A DNA stretch of 64,000 nucleotides from Agromyces allii (lineage in GTDB: Bacteria > Actinomycetota > Actinomycetes > Actinomycetales > Microbacteriaceae): positions 372,001 through 436,000 of the forward strand of contig NZ_WBIN01000001.1 in NCBI RefSeq assembly GCF_009749385.1, given 5' to 3'. The notes under the pieces were generated by a model, which was not told where the DNA came from, did no database searches, and saw only the letters and a program-made list of their open reading frames with translations. Every line of letters begins with the position of its first letter. The stretch's first letter is position 1. A program made the position numbers and the translations under genes. Shown here in pieces: positions 34,856 through 42,884 of the stretch.

Positions 34856-35698
34856 TCACGCCTTGCGCATGTACGCCCGCACGGTGAGCGGTGCGAACAC
34901 CGCGACGATGACGGCCGCGCCGAGGAGCGAGAGCCAGGCGTCGCCGCCGAAGGTGCCCGCGTCGAACAGCTCGCGCACCGCGGTGACGAGGTGCGACACG
35001 GGGTTGATGTTCACGAACCACTGCAGCCAGTCGGGCATGGTGTCGGCCGGCACGAACGCGTTCGAGAGGAACGTGAGCGGGAACAGCACGAGCATCGAGA
35101 TGCCCTGCACGCTCGAGGCGGTGCGCGCGATCACGCCGAAGAAGGCGAAGATCCAGCTGATGGCCCACGAGCAGGCGATGACGAGCACGGCGCCGCCGAC
35201 GACGCCGGCCGGGCCGCCGTCGGGGCGGAGGCCCATGATGAAGCCCATCGTGATGGTGAGCGTCGTCGCGATGAGGTACCGCACGGTGTCGGCGAGCAGC
35301 GCCCCCGACAGCGGCGCGATGCGGGCGATGGGCAGCGACCGGAACCGGTCGAACACGCCCTTGTCCATGTCTTCACGCAGCTGCGTGCCCGTCACGATCG
35401 ACGTCGTGATGACCGTCTGCACCAGGATGCCCGGGATGATGATCGGCAGGTAGCTCTGCACGTCGCCGGCGATCGCACCGCCGAAGATGTACGTGAACAT
35501 GAGCGTGAAGATGATCGGCTGCAGGGTCACGTCGAACAGCTGCTCGGGCGTGCGCTTGATCTTCAGCAGGCCGCGGTACGCCATCGTGAACGTGTGCGAG
35601 ATGGTCTCGGGGATCGAGACGCGGTTCTTGAGGGCGCGGTCGGCGCCCGGGGTGATCGGCGACGCGGTGGTCGCCCTCTGGTCGAGTGTCGTGGTCAT
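34856..35698 (-). CDS. DrrB-type ABC drug exporter permease
   Basis: ABC-2 permease, 280 aa, six membrane segments after a cytoplasmic N-terminus. Motifs RTPEQLFDVTLQPIIFTLMF, DMDKGVFDRFRSLPIARIAP and FVPADTMPDWLQWFVNINPVS are very close to daunorubicin-type exporters. ATG 35698 overlaps the ATPase stop by 4 nt, forming a two-gene exporter. Substrate cannot be read from sequence. Confidence 0.92.
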   Translation of the reverse strand: MTTTLDQRATTASPITPGADRALKNRVSIPETISHTFTMAYRGLLKIKRTPEQLFDVTLQPIIFTLMFTYIFGGAIAGDVQSYLPIIIPGILVQTVITTSIVTGTQLREDMDKGVFDRFRSLPIARIAPLSGALLADTVRYLIATTLTITMGFIMGLRPDGGPAGVVGGAVLVIACSWAISWIFAFFGVIARTASSVQGISMLVLFPLTFLSNAFVPADTMPDWLQWFVNINPVSHLVTAVRELFDAGTFGGDAWLSLLGAAVIVAVFAPLTVRAYMRKA

Positions 35699-36720
35699 GC
35701 GCGGCTCCCTTCGAGCTCGGCGGATGCTTCGGACTCCGCATCGTCGGTGTCGACGCCGTGTCCGGTGAGCGTGAGGAACACCTCGTCGAGCGTCGGCTTC
35801 TGCACGCTCATCTCGGCGAGGTGGATGCCCTCGTCGCGGAGCGTCACGAGCAGCTCGATGACGAGGTCGGGCTTGTTCATGGGGGCCGTGATGCGGCCGG
35901 CCTCGGGCGAGACCGTCGCCGCGACGCCGAGCACGCGCTGGATCGCGACGCGCACGTCGTCGGCGTCGCCGGGGCTCGCGAGCCGCAGCTCGAGCGTCGA
36001 CTCGCCGACCGACGCCTTGAGCTCGTTCGCGGTGCCCTCCGCGACGACGCGGCCACGGTCGATGACCGCGATGCGGTCGGCGAGCTGGTCGGCCTCGTCG
36101 AGGTACTGGGTCGTGAGCAGCACCGTCGAGCCCGACGACACGAGTCGGCGGATCGTCTCCCACATCTGGATGCGGGTGCGCGGGTCGAGGCCCGTCGTCG
36201 GCTCGTCGAGGAAGATGAGCGGCGGCTGGGCGATGAGGCTCGCGGCGAGGTCGAGGCGACGGCGCATGCCTCCCGAGAAGTTCTTGAGCGGTCGCTTCGC
36301 GGCGTCGGTCAGCCCGAACTCCTCGAGGAGCTCGTCGGACTTGCGGCGCGAGGCCGACCCGCTCAGGCCGTGCAGCCGCGAGAACAGGTAGAGGTTCTCG
36401 CTCGCCGAGAGGGTCTCGTCGACCGAGGCGTACTGGCCGGTGACGCCGATGAGCTGGCGCACGACCTGCGACTCGCGCTGCACGTCGTGGCCGAAGATGC
36501 GGGCGTTGCCGCCGTCGGGTCGCAGCAGGGTCGCGAGCATGGAGATCGTGGTGGTCTTGCCGGCGCCGTTCGGGCCGAGCACGCCGTAGACGGTGCCGGT
36601 CGCGACGCGGAGGTCCACGCCGTCGACGGCGCGGTTGGATCCGAAGGTCTTCACGAGGCCCTCGGCCTCGACGGCCCAGCCGCGGGTGGCGGCGGTGTCG
36701 TGTGAAGTGAATGTGGTCAT
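35695..36720 (-). CDS. DrrA-type ABC drug exporter ATPase
   Basis: ATPase of 341 aa. It has VLGPNGAGKTTTISMLATLL near residue 40, the signature FSGGMRRRLDLAASL, Walker B LIFLDEPTTGLD, and the DrrA-type C-terminal domain ending near PTLDEVFLTLTG. The start may be ATG 36720 or ATG 36729 (three residues longer); no clear Shine-Dalgarno favours either. It partners with the overlapping permease gene. Confidence 0.92.
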   Translation of the reverse strand: MTTFTSHDTAATRGWAVEAEGLVKTFGSNRAVDGVDLRVATGTVYGVLGPNGAGKTTTISMLATLLRPDGGNARIFGHDVQRESQVVRQLIGVTGQYASVDETLSASENLYLFSRLHGLSGSASRRKSDELLEEFGLTDAAKRPLKNFSGGMRRRLDLAASLIAQPPLIFLDEPTTGLDPRTRIQMWETIRRLVSSGSTVLLTTQYLDEADQLADRIAVIDRGRVVAEGTANELKASVGESTLELRLASPGDADDVRVAIQRVLGVAATVSPEAGRITAPMNKPDLVIELLVTLRDEGIHLAEMSVQKPTLDEVFLTLTGHGVDTDDAESEASAELEGSRA

Positions 36721-36894
36721 GCCGACCATGTTCCGCGCCGCTGCTCACACGGGGCTTTCACGGCGCTGACACCGCGGTCGGCGCGATGTGAGGGGCGGAT
36801 GCCGCGGGTGGGCGTCAGGGGCCGGCGGCCGCCGCAGCAGGGACGGGCCCCACCGCGGCGGAGCCCGTCCCATCGAATTCGGTGCCGGCGTTCG

Positions 36895-37998
36895 TCAGGC
36901 CGCGAGCGCCTCCTGCCACTCGATGAGGTCCGCGATCTTCGCGACGAGCACGTCGTCCTGGATGCCGTGCGCCTTGCCCTTGGCCTTCTTCAGCACGTGG
37001 ATCGCCCCGTCGTGGTCGCCCGCGTCGGCCGCCGCCTCGGCGGTGTCGAGGTAGGCGGTGACATCGCCGGCGAGCTTCTGGTTCTTCTTCGATTCGCCCG
37101 CGAGATCGTCCAGCAGCCCGTCGACCTCGCCGAACGTCACGCAGTCGCCGCCGCCGGTCAGCGTGCCGGCGGTCCACTCGATGCCGCCCAGCACGTGGCT
37201 GAGGAACAGCGGGTCGGTCCACGAGGCGTCCGTGTGGCCGGCGCCCTCGTACCAGGAGCGGCCGCCCTCGAAGTTCTGGCACCACGCGATCGGGTGGTCG
37301 GCGCCCATCGCGCCATTGCCGGGGTTGTACGTCGACTCGTCGAGCGTGATGAGCACGTGCACGTCTTCACGGGGGTTCGCCGTGAAGTTGTACCACTCGT
37401 CGAAGCGCACCCACTCGGCGGGCAGCATGGTCGTCGACGGATGCCCCGGGCTCTCGACGCGCATGGTGGCCGTCTGCTGGGCGGGGTGGTTGCGGAAGCG
37501 GGCGCTGCCGCCGGTGAGCTCGCTGTACCACGGCACGGTGTGCATCGAGTCGGTCGCCGCGTGGAGCCCGACGTAGCCGCCGCCACCGCGGATGTAGCCC
37601 TGGAACGCGGCGAGCTCGGTGTCGTTCAGCAGGCGCGGACGGTTGGGGTCGAGGTTGTTCGTCGCGTCGACCGGCGACGCGAAGATGATCGTCGCGTACT
37701 TCGACAGGTCGGCCGCGGTCGTGAACGGCGAGCTCGGGAGCGTGAGCGCGGGCTGGCCGGGCGAGCTGCCCTGCGGCGGATCCCAGACGTCGACGCCGAA
37801 CCCGTGCTGTTCGCCGAGGTCGATGATCGCGCGCGTCGTGTCGTCGATGTGCGAGTGGCGGAAGCCGAGGGTCTCCCCCACGACGAGCACGTCGTACTCG
37901 TCGTCGGCGGCGTTCGCGGGGACCGCCGCGATGCCGAGGCTGAGCGTGACACCGACGGCGCAGAGCCCGGTGATCGCAAGTCGGACGTGTTGCTTCAT
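36895..37998 (-). CDS. Secreted ThuA-domain protein
   Basis: A 367-aa protein with a Sec signal peptide (cleavage near VPANAA-DD, residue 31). The class I glutaminase-like ThuA fold follows: DVLVVGETLGFRHSHI, YIRGGGGYVGLHAATDSM and HPIAWCQNFEGGRSWYEGAGHTD. The last 75 residues are a helical, lysine-rich module (KKNQKLAGDVTAYLDTAE, HVLKKAKGKAHG) like those on extracellular sugar-related proteins. It acts outside the cell, probably on sugar derivatives. The RBS is GAAGGGGAGA. Confidence 0.88.
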   Translation of the reverse strand: MKQHVRLAITGLCAVGVTLSLGIAAVPANAADDEYDVLVVGETLGFRHSHIDDTTRAIIDLGEQHGFGVDVWDPPQGSSPGQPALTLPSSPFTTAADLSKYATIIFASPVDATNNLDPNRPRLLNDTELAAFQGYIRGGGGYVGLHAATDSMHTVPWYSELTGGSARFRNHPAQQTATMRVESPGHPSTTMLPAEWVRFDEWYNFTANPREDVHVLITLDESTYNPGNGAMGADHPIAWCQNFEGGRSWYEGAGHTDASWTDPLFLSHVLGGIEWTAGTLTGGGDCVTFGEVDGLLDDLAGESKKNQKLAGDVTAYLDTAEAAADAGDHDGAIHVLKKAKGKAHGIQDDVLVAKIADLIEWQEALAA

Positions 37999-38309
37999 AG
38001 GTCGTTCTCCCCTTCGAGTGGACCGTGGATCGCGCTGGACCGTTCGTCGCGCAACGGGTCAGCAGAATATGTTGCCTTGTACGACATATTTTCAGGCCTG
38101 AGACTATTCCCCGCGCCCGATCGATGTCAACGATCGATATCCATTAGTCGTCGCCCGGGCGCGCGGCTTTCATCTGCGCCTCAGCAGAAGTACCGAGGCG
38201 TGACAGCACGGCCGCGTCACGGGGGTTTCCGCGACGATCCCCTCGATCCGCGCACGATTCTGCGACCCAGCGGCGAATCCGTGCGCCACCTGCGACGTAG
38301 CCTTGAGGC
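37999..38309. other. 311-nt intergenic region between divergent thuA-type and sdaA genes
   Basis: It contains the AT-rich inverted repeat at 38066-38090 and the sdaA -10 at 38298-38303. Two occurrences of GAGGCGTGACAGC (near 38191 and 38305), the second covering the sdaA start, are probably a chance or small local duplication. I see no open frame with coding character. Confidence 0.6.
38066..38090 (-). promoter_or_regulatory. AT-rich inverted repeat, probable operator of the ThuA gene
   Basis: AATATGT (38066-38072) and ACATATT (38084-38090) are perfect inverted arms 11 nt apart in an otherwise GC-rich region, 68 nt upstream of the ThuA start. The position fits a promoter-proximal sugar-responsive repressor site. 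The regulator is not in this window. Confidence 0.5.
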
Positions 38310-39695
38310 GTGACAGCGTTCGTCTCGGCCCTCGATCTCTTCTCGATCGGCATCGGCCCCTCGAGTTCGCACACCGTCGGTCCCATGCGGGCCGCCCGAG
38401 CATTCGCCGACCGGCTCGTCGACGACGGCCTGCTCGAGCAGGTCGACCGCGTCACGTGCACGCTCTTCGGCTCGCTCGGCGCCACCGGCCTCGGCCACGG
38501 CACGCCCGACGCGGTCGTCGCCGGCCTCCGAGGTCTGCGACCCGACGACTGCGACCCCGACGACGTGCGCAACGCATGGACCACGCTCGGCGAGGGCGCC
38601 GAGGTGCTGCTCGCGGGGCGGCATCCGATCACCATGTCGAGCGAGGACGTGGCGTTCGCGCCGCGCACGCGCCTGCCGGGGCACCCGAACGCGATGACCC
38701 TGCAGGCGTGGCACGGCGACGACGCGCTGCCGCTCGTCGAGGAGACGTACTACTCGGTCGGCGGCGGGTTCATCCGGCGCGACGGCGACGCGCCGCAGGA
38801 GTCCGAGGTCGTGCGCTACCCCCTCGCCTACTCCAACGCCGCCGAACTGCTCGAGCTCTGCGAGCGCCACGGGGTGTCGATGTGCGACATCGTGCGCTCG
38901 AACGAGGTCGCGCTGCACGGCGACGAGGGCATCGACGCGGGTCTCGACGCGATCTGGGCGGCCATGGCCGTGTGCGTCGAGCACGGGCTCGACACCGCGG
39001 GCACGCTGCCCGGCGGCCTCGGGGTCAAGCGCCGCGCACCCGATGTGCGCCGTCGCCTCGAGGCGTACGACCGCGACGAGGCCGCGCACCCCGGTGCCCG
39101 CGACACCTCCACCGAGTGGCTGCACGCGTTCGCGCTCGCCGTGAACGAGGAGAACGCCTCGGGCGGGCGGGTCGTCACCGCCCCCACGAACGGCGCCGCC
39201 GGCATCATCCCCGCGGTCGGCCACTACTACCTGCGCTTCGTCCCCGGTGCGGATGCCGCCGGCATCCGCCGATTCCTGCTCACGGCTGCGGCGATCGCGT
39301 CGCTCGTCAAGCGCAACGCGTCGATCTCGGGGGCGGAGGGCGGGTGCCAGGCCGAGGTCGGATCGGCGTGCGCGATGGCCGCGGGCGCGCTCTGCGCGGT
39401 GCTCGGCGGCACACCCCGACAGGTCGAGAACGCGGCGGAGATCGCCATGGAGCACCATCTGGGCCTGACCTGCGACCCGGTCGGCGGGCTCGTGCAGGTG
39501 CCGTGCATCGAGCGCAACGCGATCGCGTCGTCGACCGCGGTCTCTGCCGCACGGCTCGCGCTGCACGGCGACGGCACGCACCTCGTCTCGCTCGACACGG
39601 TCATCGAGACCATGCGCCAGACCGGCCTCGACATGAAGTCGAAGTACAAGGAGACGAGCCTCGGCGGACTCGCCGTCAACGTCGTCGAGTGCTGA
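38310..39695 (+). CDS. sdaA: L-serine ammonia-lyase (single-chain, Fe-S)
   Basis: Deaminates L-serine to pyruvate with a 4Fe-4S cluster. The 461-aa chain has the beta domain first ([20 protein letters not shown]) and the catalytic alpha domain with [20 protein letters not shown] and [20 protein letters not shown], which supply the cluster cysteines. GTG 38310 lies 6 nt after a -10-like TAGCCT (38298-38303), so the transcript is probably leaderless. Confidence 0.95.
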   Translation: MTAFVSALDLFSIGIGPSSSHTVGPMRAARAFADRLVDDGLLEQVDRVTCTLFGSLGATGLGHGTPDAVVAGLRGLRPDDCDPDDVRNAWTTLGEGAEVLLAGRHPITMSSEDVAFAPRTRLPGHPNAMTLQAWHGDDALPLVEETYYSVGGGFIRRDGDAPQESEVVRYPLAYSNAAELLELCERHGVSMCDIVRSNEVALHGDEGIDAGLDAIWAAMAVCVEHGLDTAGTLPGGLGVKRRAPDVRRRLEAYDRDEAAHPGARDTSTEWLHAFALAVNEENASGGRVVTAPTNGAAGIIPAVGHYYLRFVPGADAAGIRRFLLTAAAIASLVKRNASISGAEGGCQAEVGSACAMAAGALCAVLGGTPRQVENAAEIAMEHHLGLTCDPVGGLVQVPCIERNAIASSTAVSAARLALHGDGTHLVSLDTVIETMRQTGLDMKSKYKETSLGGLAVNVVEC

Positions 39696-39785
39696 ACGGG
39701 CCGCGCAGGCGGTGTCGCGCGCTGCGCGGCCCGGGTCGGTCGCGGCTCGTGCCGTCTCGGTCGGCGCCCGCTCGGCGGTCCGGGC

Positions 39786-40319
39786 TCAGCAGGCGCAGGT
39801 GATGCCGGTGTCGATCGTCGTGACGGATGGCGCGGCGCCCGTCGTGGCGTCCGCCCCCGTGAGCCCGGCCGGCGCGACGTTCGTGAGCCCGTCGGGCAGG
39901 CGCTGCGCGAGGCCATCGGCGGTGTCGAACGCGAACCCTTCGCGTACCCAGTACTCGAAGCCGCCGATCATCTCCTTCACCGGGTAGCCGAGCGTCGCGA
40001 ACTCGAGCGCCGACCGCGTCGCGCCGTTGCATCCGGGGCCCCAGCAGTAGACGACCACGGGCGTGCCGATCGGCACGACGGATGCCGCGCGCAGGCCGAT
40101 GTCGCGACGCGGCAGGTGCACGGCGCCCGGCACGTGCCCCTGCGCCCAGGCGGCGTCGTTGCGCGTGTCGATGAGCACGAACGGCTCGCCGTCGGCGAGT
40201 GCGGCGTGCACGTCGGAGACGTCGGCCTCGAAGCCGAGGCGTCCGCGGAAGTGCGCGATCGCGTCGACCGGGGATGCGACGTGCTCGAACAGGGTTGCGA
40301 TGGCCGTATCTTGCGTCAT
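39786..40319 (-). CDS. Rhodanese-domain protein
   Basis: A 177-aa sulfurtransferase-like protein. After a helical N-terminus come FVLIDTRNDAAWAQGHVPGA and the active-site loop VVYCWGPGCNGATRSA, whose first Cys is the probable persulfide residue. The C-terminal 45 residues are a Thr/Ala-rich tail ending CAC, which could bind metal. Start 40319 (MTQDT) is well inside a longer open frame that is a shadow of the aminopeptidase gene. Confidence 0.88.
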   Translation of the reverse strand: MTQDTAIATLFEHVASPVDAIAHFRGRLGFEADVSDVHAALADGEPFVLIDTRNDAAWAQGHVPGAVHLPRRDIGLRAASVVPIGTPVVVYCWGPGCNGATRSALEFATLGYPVKEMIGGFEYWVREGFAFDTADGLAQRLPDGLTNVAPAGLTGADATTGAAPSVTTIDTGITCAC

Positions 40320-40402
40320 GCCTCGATGCTGCCACCGCACTGCCGGGGAACGGTCATGAAATCCGGACGCCGACCCGCGACATCCGGCCAGACTGCTGCC
40401 GC

Positions 40403-41680
40403 TCAGGCGGGCGTGAGGAACGCGGTCGCCGCCGCCGCGAGCGCCGTGAGGTCGTCGACGTGCGAGAGCTCGCGCGCCGAATGCATCGAGAGCAGCGGCG
40501 TGCCGACGTCGACCGTGCGGATGCCGAGACGCGTGGCGCTCAGCGGGCCGATGGTCGAGCCGCACGGGATCGCGTTGTTCGACACGAACGGCTGGAAGCG
40601 CACTCCCGCCTGCTCGCACGCGCGCGCCCAGAGCGCCGAGCCGTGCGCGTCGGTCGCGTACTTCTGGTTGGCGTTGAGCTTCAGCAGCGGGCCGTCGCCG
40701 AGGTGCGGGCGGTTCACGGGATCGTGCCGCTCGGGGTAGTTCGGGTGCACGGCGTGGCCGGCATCCGAGGAGAGCAGCCACGACGCCGCGAAGGCCCGGC
40801 GGCGGTCGTGCTCGTCGGCGCCGAGGCCGGCGGCGATACGTGCGAGCACGTCGACGAGGAACGGGCCGCTCGCACCCGAGCGCGACTCCGAGCCGAGCTC
40901 CTCGTGGTCGAAGGCCGCGAGCACGCTGACATGGTCGGATGCCGCGTCGTCGCCGGCCGCGAGCAGCGCGACGAGTCCGGCGTGCACCGAGGTCAGGTTG
41001 TCCTGACGGCCCGCCGCGAAGAAGACGTCGTCGAGGCCGAAGCGCGCGGGAGCCGCCGTGTCGGCCACGAGCACGTCGTGCCCGGCGATCTCGTCGACCT
41101 GCAGGCCGGCGATGCCCGCGAGGTGCGCAAGCACGTCGCCCGCGGCCCCTGAGCCCCAGATGGGCTGCAGGTGACGCTGGCGGTCGAGCGTGAGGCCCTT
41201 GTTGACCTCGCGGTCGAGGTGGATCGCGAGCTGCGGGATGCGCAGCAGCGGGCCGGTGCGCACGAGGTGCTCGGTGCCGTCGGCCGTCACGAGCCGGCCC
41301 GCGAGCTCGAGCTCGCGGTCGAGCCACGAGTTCAGCAGCGGACCGCCGTAGACCTCGACGCCCGCCTGCAGCACGCCCTCGGAGCTCGTCGAGGCGCCCG
41401 GCTTCAGCTTGAAGGACGGCGAATCGGTGTGCGCGCCGATGATGCGGTACGCACTGGTCGCGGTCGCGGCTTCGGGCTGCACCCAGGCGATGACGGCGCC
41501 GTCGCGCACGACGACACGTCGGCCCGGGCCGGCCGGCCATTCGTCGCGCTCGTCGAGGCGTTCGAATCCCGCAGCGACGAGGCGTTCGGCGACGGCGACC
41601 GCCGCGTGGTACGACGACGGCGATTCGCGGATGAACGCGGAGAGGTCTTCGACATGGGCGTCACGTTCAACGAGGGGCAT
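40403..41680 (-). CDS. M18-family aminopeptidase
   Basis: Di-zinc aminopeptidase of 425 aa that removes N-terminal acidic or neutral residues from peptides in the cytoplasm. Metal ligands are in GAHTDSPSFKLKP (near 84), AFDHEELGSESRSGA and the C-terminal LLSMHSARELS. DVLVADTAAPARFG is the family's substrate-side loop. Length and order of motifs fit ApeB. A TTGGAT hexamer 6 nt before the ATG may be the -10 of a leaderless transcript. Confidence 0.92.
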   Translation of the reverse strand: MPLVERDAHVEDLSAFIRESPSSYHAAVAVAERLVAAGFERLDERDEWPAGPGRRVVVRDGAVIAWVQPEAATATSAYRIIGAHTDSPSFKLKPGASTSSEGVLQAGVEVYGGPLLNSWLDRELELAGRLVTADGTEHLVRTGPLLRIPQLAIHLDREVNKGLTLDRQRHLQPIWGSGAAGDVLAHLAGIAGLQVDEIAGHDVLVADTAAPARFGLDDVFFAAGRQDNLTSVHAGLVALLAAGDDAASDHVSVLAAFDHEELGSESRSGASGPFLVDVLARIAAGLGADEHDRRRAFAASWLLSSDAGHAVHPNYPERHDPVNRPHLGDGPLLKLNANQKYATDAHGSALWARACEQAGVRFQPFVSNNAIPCGSTIGPLSATRLGIRTVDVGTPLLSMHSARELSHVDDLTALAAAATAFLTPA

Positions 41681-41729
41681 GGGTCAATCCAACACCGTGC
41701 CCGCGGCCCGCGCGAACCGGCGGCCGTCC

Positions 41730-41767
41730 CCGCCGGTCGAGGAGGCGCCGCGGCGCCGTCTCGAGAC
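41730..41767. repeat. Repeat family 2, copy on minus orientation
   Basis: Read on the minus strand it begins GGTCTCGAGACG and ends CTCGACCGGCGG, with the 14-bp palindrome GGCGCCGCGGCGCC inside (41744-41757). The ends match the element at 46384-46415. It lies between two same-strand genes, just downstream of the J-domain/NERD gene. Confidence 0.65.
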
Positions 41768-41788
41768 CACGACGGGCAGGAGCGACCT

Positions 41789-42727
41789 TCAGGCGAAGCG
41801 CACGCTCTGCTGCAGGCGCGTGCGCACCTCCATGACCTCGGCGCCGCCGATGAACGGCGACCCCGGAATGCCCTCGCGGATCGCGCTCGCCACCCGCGAC
41901 GCCCGGGCGAGCACGACGACCGCACCGCGATTGGTGCCGCCGACCTGCAGGGGCTCGTCGGCGAACTCGTCGGGCACGACGACGATGAGCCCCGTCGGCT
42001 TGACCTTCGCCGCACGACCGATGGCCTTGGCCCTGGCGGCCAGCGCCCGGATCGGTCGTTCGCCGGCGAGCGCCTCGCCGATGAGCTCGCCGCGGCGGAA
42101 GCGCACGGGCCCGCCCCAGTCCTCGGACTGGATCGCGAACAGGCCGGTCGGGCCGAGCACGAGATGGTCGAGCTTGGGCGGCAGGCCGTGGCCCGCGGCA
42201 TCCGTCGCCAGATCGTGCCAGACCGTGAAGGCGATGCCGAGCGTCGAGAGCGATCGAGCCGTCGCCTCCTCGGCGAGCGCGTCGGCGAGGAGGTGCCGGA
42301 TCTCGCGGGGCGCCCGGCGCACGAGCGTCGGGTCGTAGGGGTCGGGGATCTCGTCGCCGAGGCCGACCCATTCGCGGATGCCGTCGAGGTAGCGCTGCCG
42401 GGTGAGCCCGCCGGGGTGCCCGTAGGAGCGAGCGAGCGGACGCGAGTCGCGCGGCGGGCGCGGCGGCGCGGGAGCCCACGTCGCCCGCGTGGGCTCGGCC
42501 ATGGACTCGGCGCCGCGGCCGCCCCGGTCGAATGCAGCCCGTGCTGCGGGCGTGCCGACGAGGGTCCACGCGCGCTGCACGGCGTCGAACTGCGTCGTCG
42601 ATCCCCCGGTGTCGGGATGCGCGTGCCGGAGCGCACGCCGGTAGGCGCGTCGGAGTTCGTCGTCGTTCGCGTCGGCGCGGACCCCGAGCACCTCGTACGG
42701 TGAGGCGGAGAGCGGACTGTCGGGCAT
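41789..42727 (-). CDS. J-domain protein fused to a NERD (nuclease-related) domain
   Basis: A 312-aa protein. Residues 1-65 are a DnaJ-type J domain (SPYEVLGVRADANDDELRRA with the invariant HPD in RHAHPDTGG). A proline-rich linker follows. Residues about 140-312 resemble a NERD domain (HLVLGPTGLFAIQSEDWGG, VRFRRGELIG, PTGLIVVVPDE). There is no zinc or C-terminal DnaJ domain. The fusion suggests a chaperone-recruited enzyme; nuclease activity is unproven. A -10-like TATTCT lies about 30 nt upstream. Confidence 0.78.
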   Translation of the reverse strand: MPDSPLSASPYEVLGVRADANDDELRRAYRRALRHAHPDTGGSTTQFDAVQRAWTLVGTPAARAAFDRGGRGAESMAEPTRATWAPAPPRPPRDSRPLARSYGHPGGLTRQRYLDGIREWVGLGDEIPDPYDPTLVRRAPREIRHLLADALAEEATARSLSTLGIAFTVWHDLATDAAGHGLPPKLDHLVLGPTGLFAIQSEDWGGPVRFRRGELIGEALAGERPIRALAARAKAIGRAAKVKPTGLIVVVPDEFADEPLQVGGTNRGAVVVLARASRVASAIREGIPGSPFIGGAEVMEVRTRLQQSVRFA

Positions 42728-42831
42728 GGGCTCGCTTTCGTTGTGCGCAGACGAGAATACCGCCGACCGACTGCGATACGGCCGTGCCCGACGCAGGCGC
42801 GGCGCGTGGCGCGGCCTGCCGCCGGAGAGCG

Positions 42832-42867
42832 CGAGGGCCGGCCCCGAGTTCGGGAGACCGGCCCTCG
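42832..42867 (-). terminator. Nested hairpin terminator after the repeat-protein gene
   Basis: CGAGGGCCGG (42832-42841) pairs perfectly with CCGGCCCTCG (42858-42867). Inside, CCCGA/TCGGG form a second short stem. It begins 18 nt past the stop of the Ig-like repeat gene. Confidence 0.65.
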
Positions 42868-42884
42868 ACGGGTGGATCAGGCGA

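Noticed and set aside
38165-38322. GAGGCGTGACAGC occurring twice, and a GCGCCTCA/GAGGCG pair near 38170
   Set aside because: The arms do not extend into the family-1 palindrome and the spacing is irregular; probably chance in GC-rich DNA.
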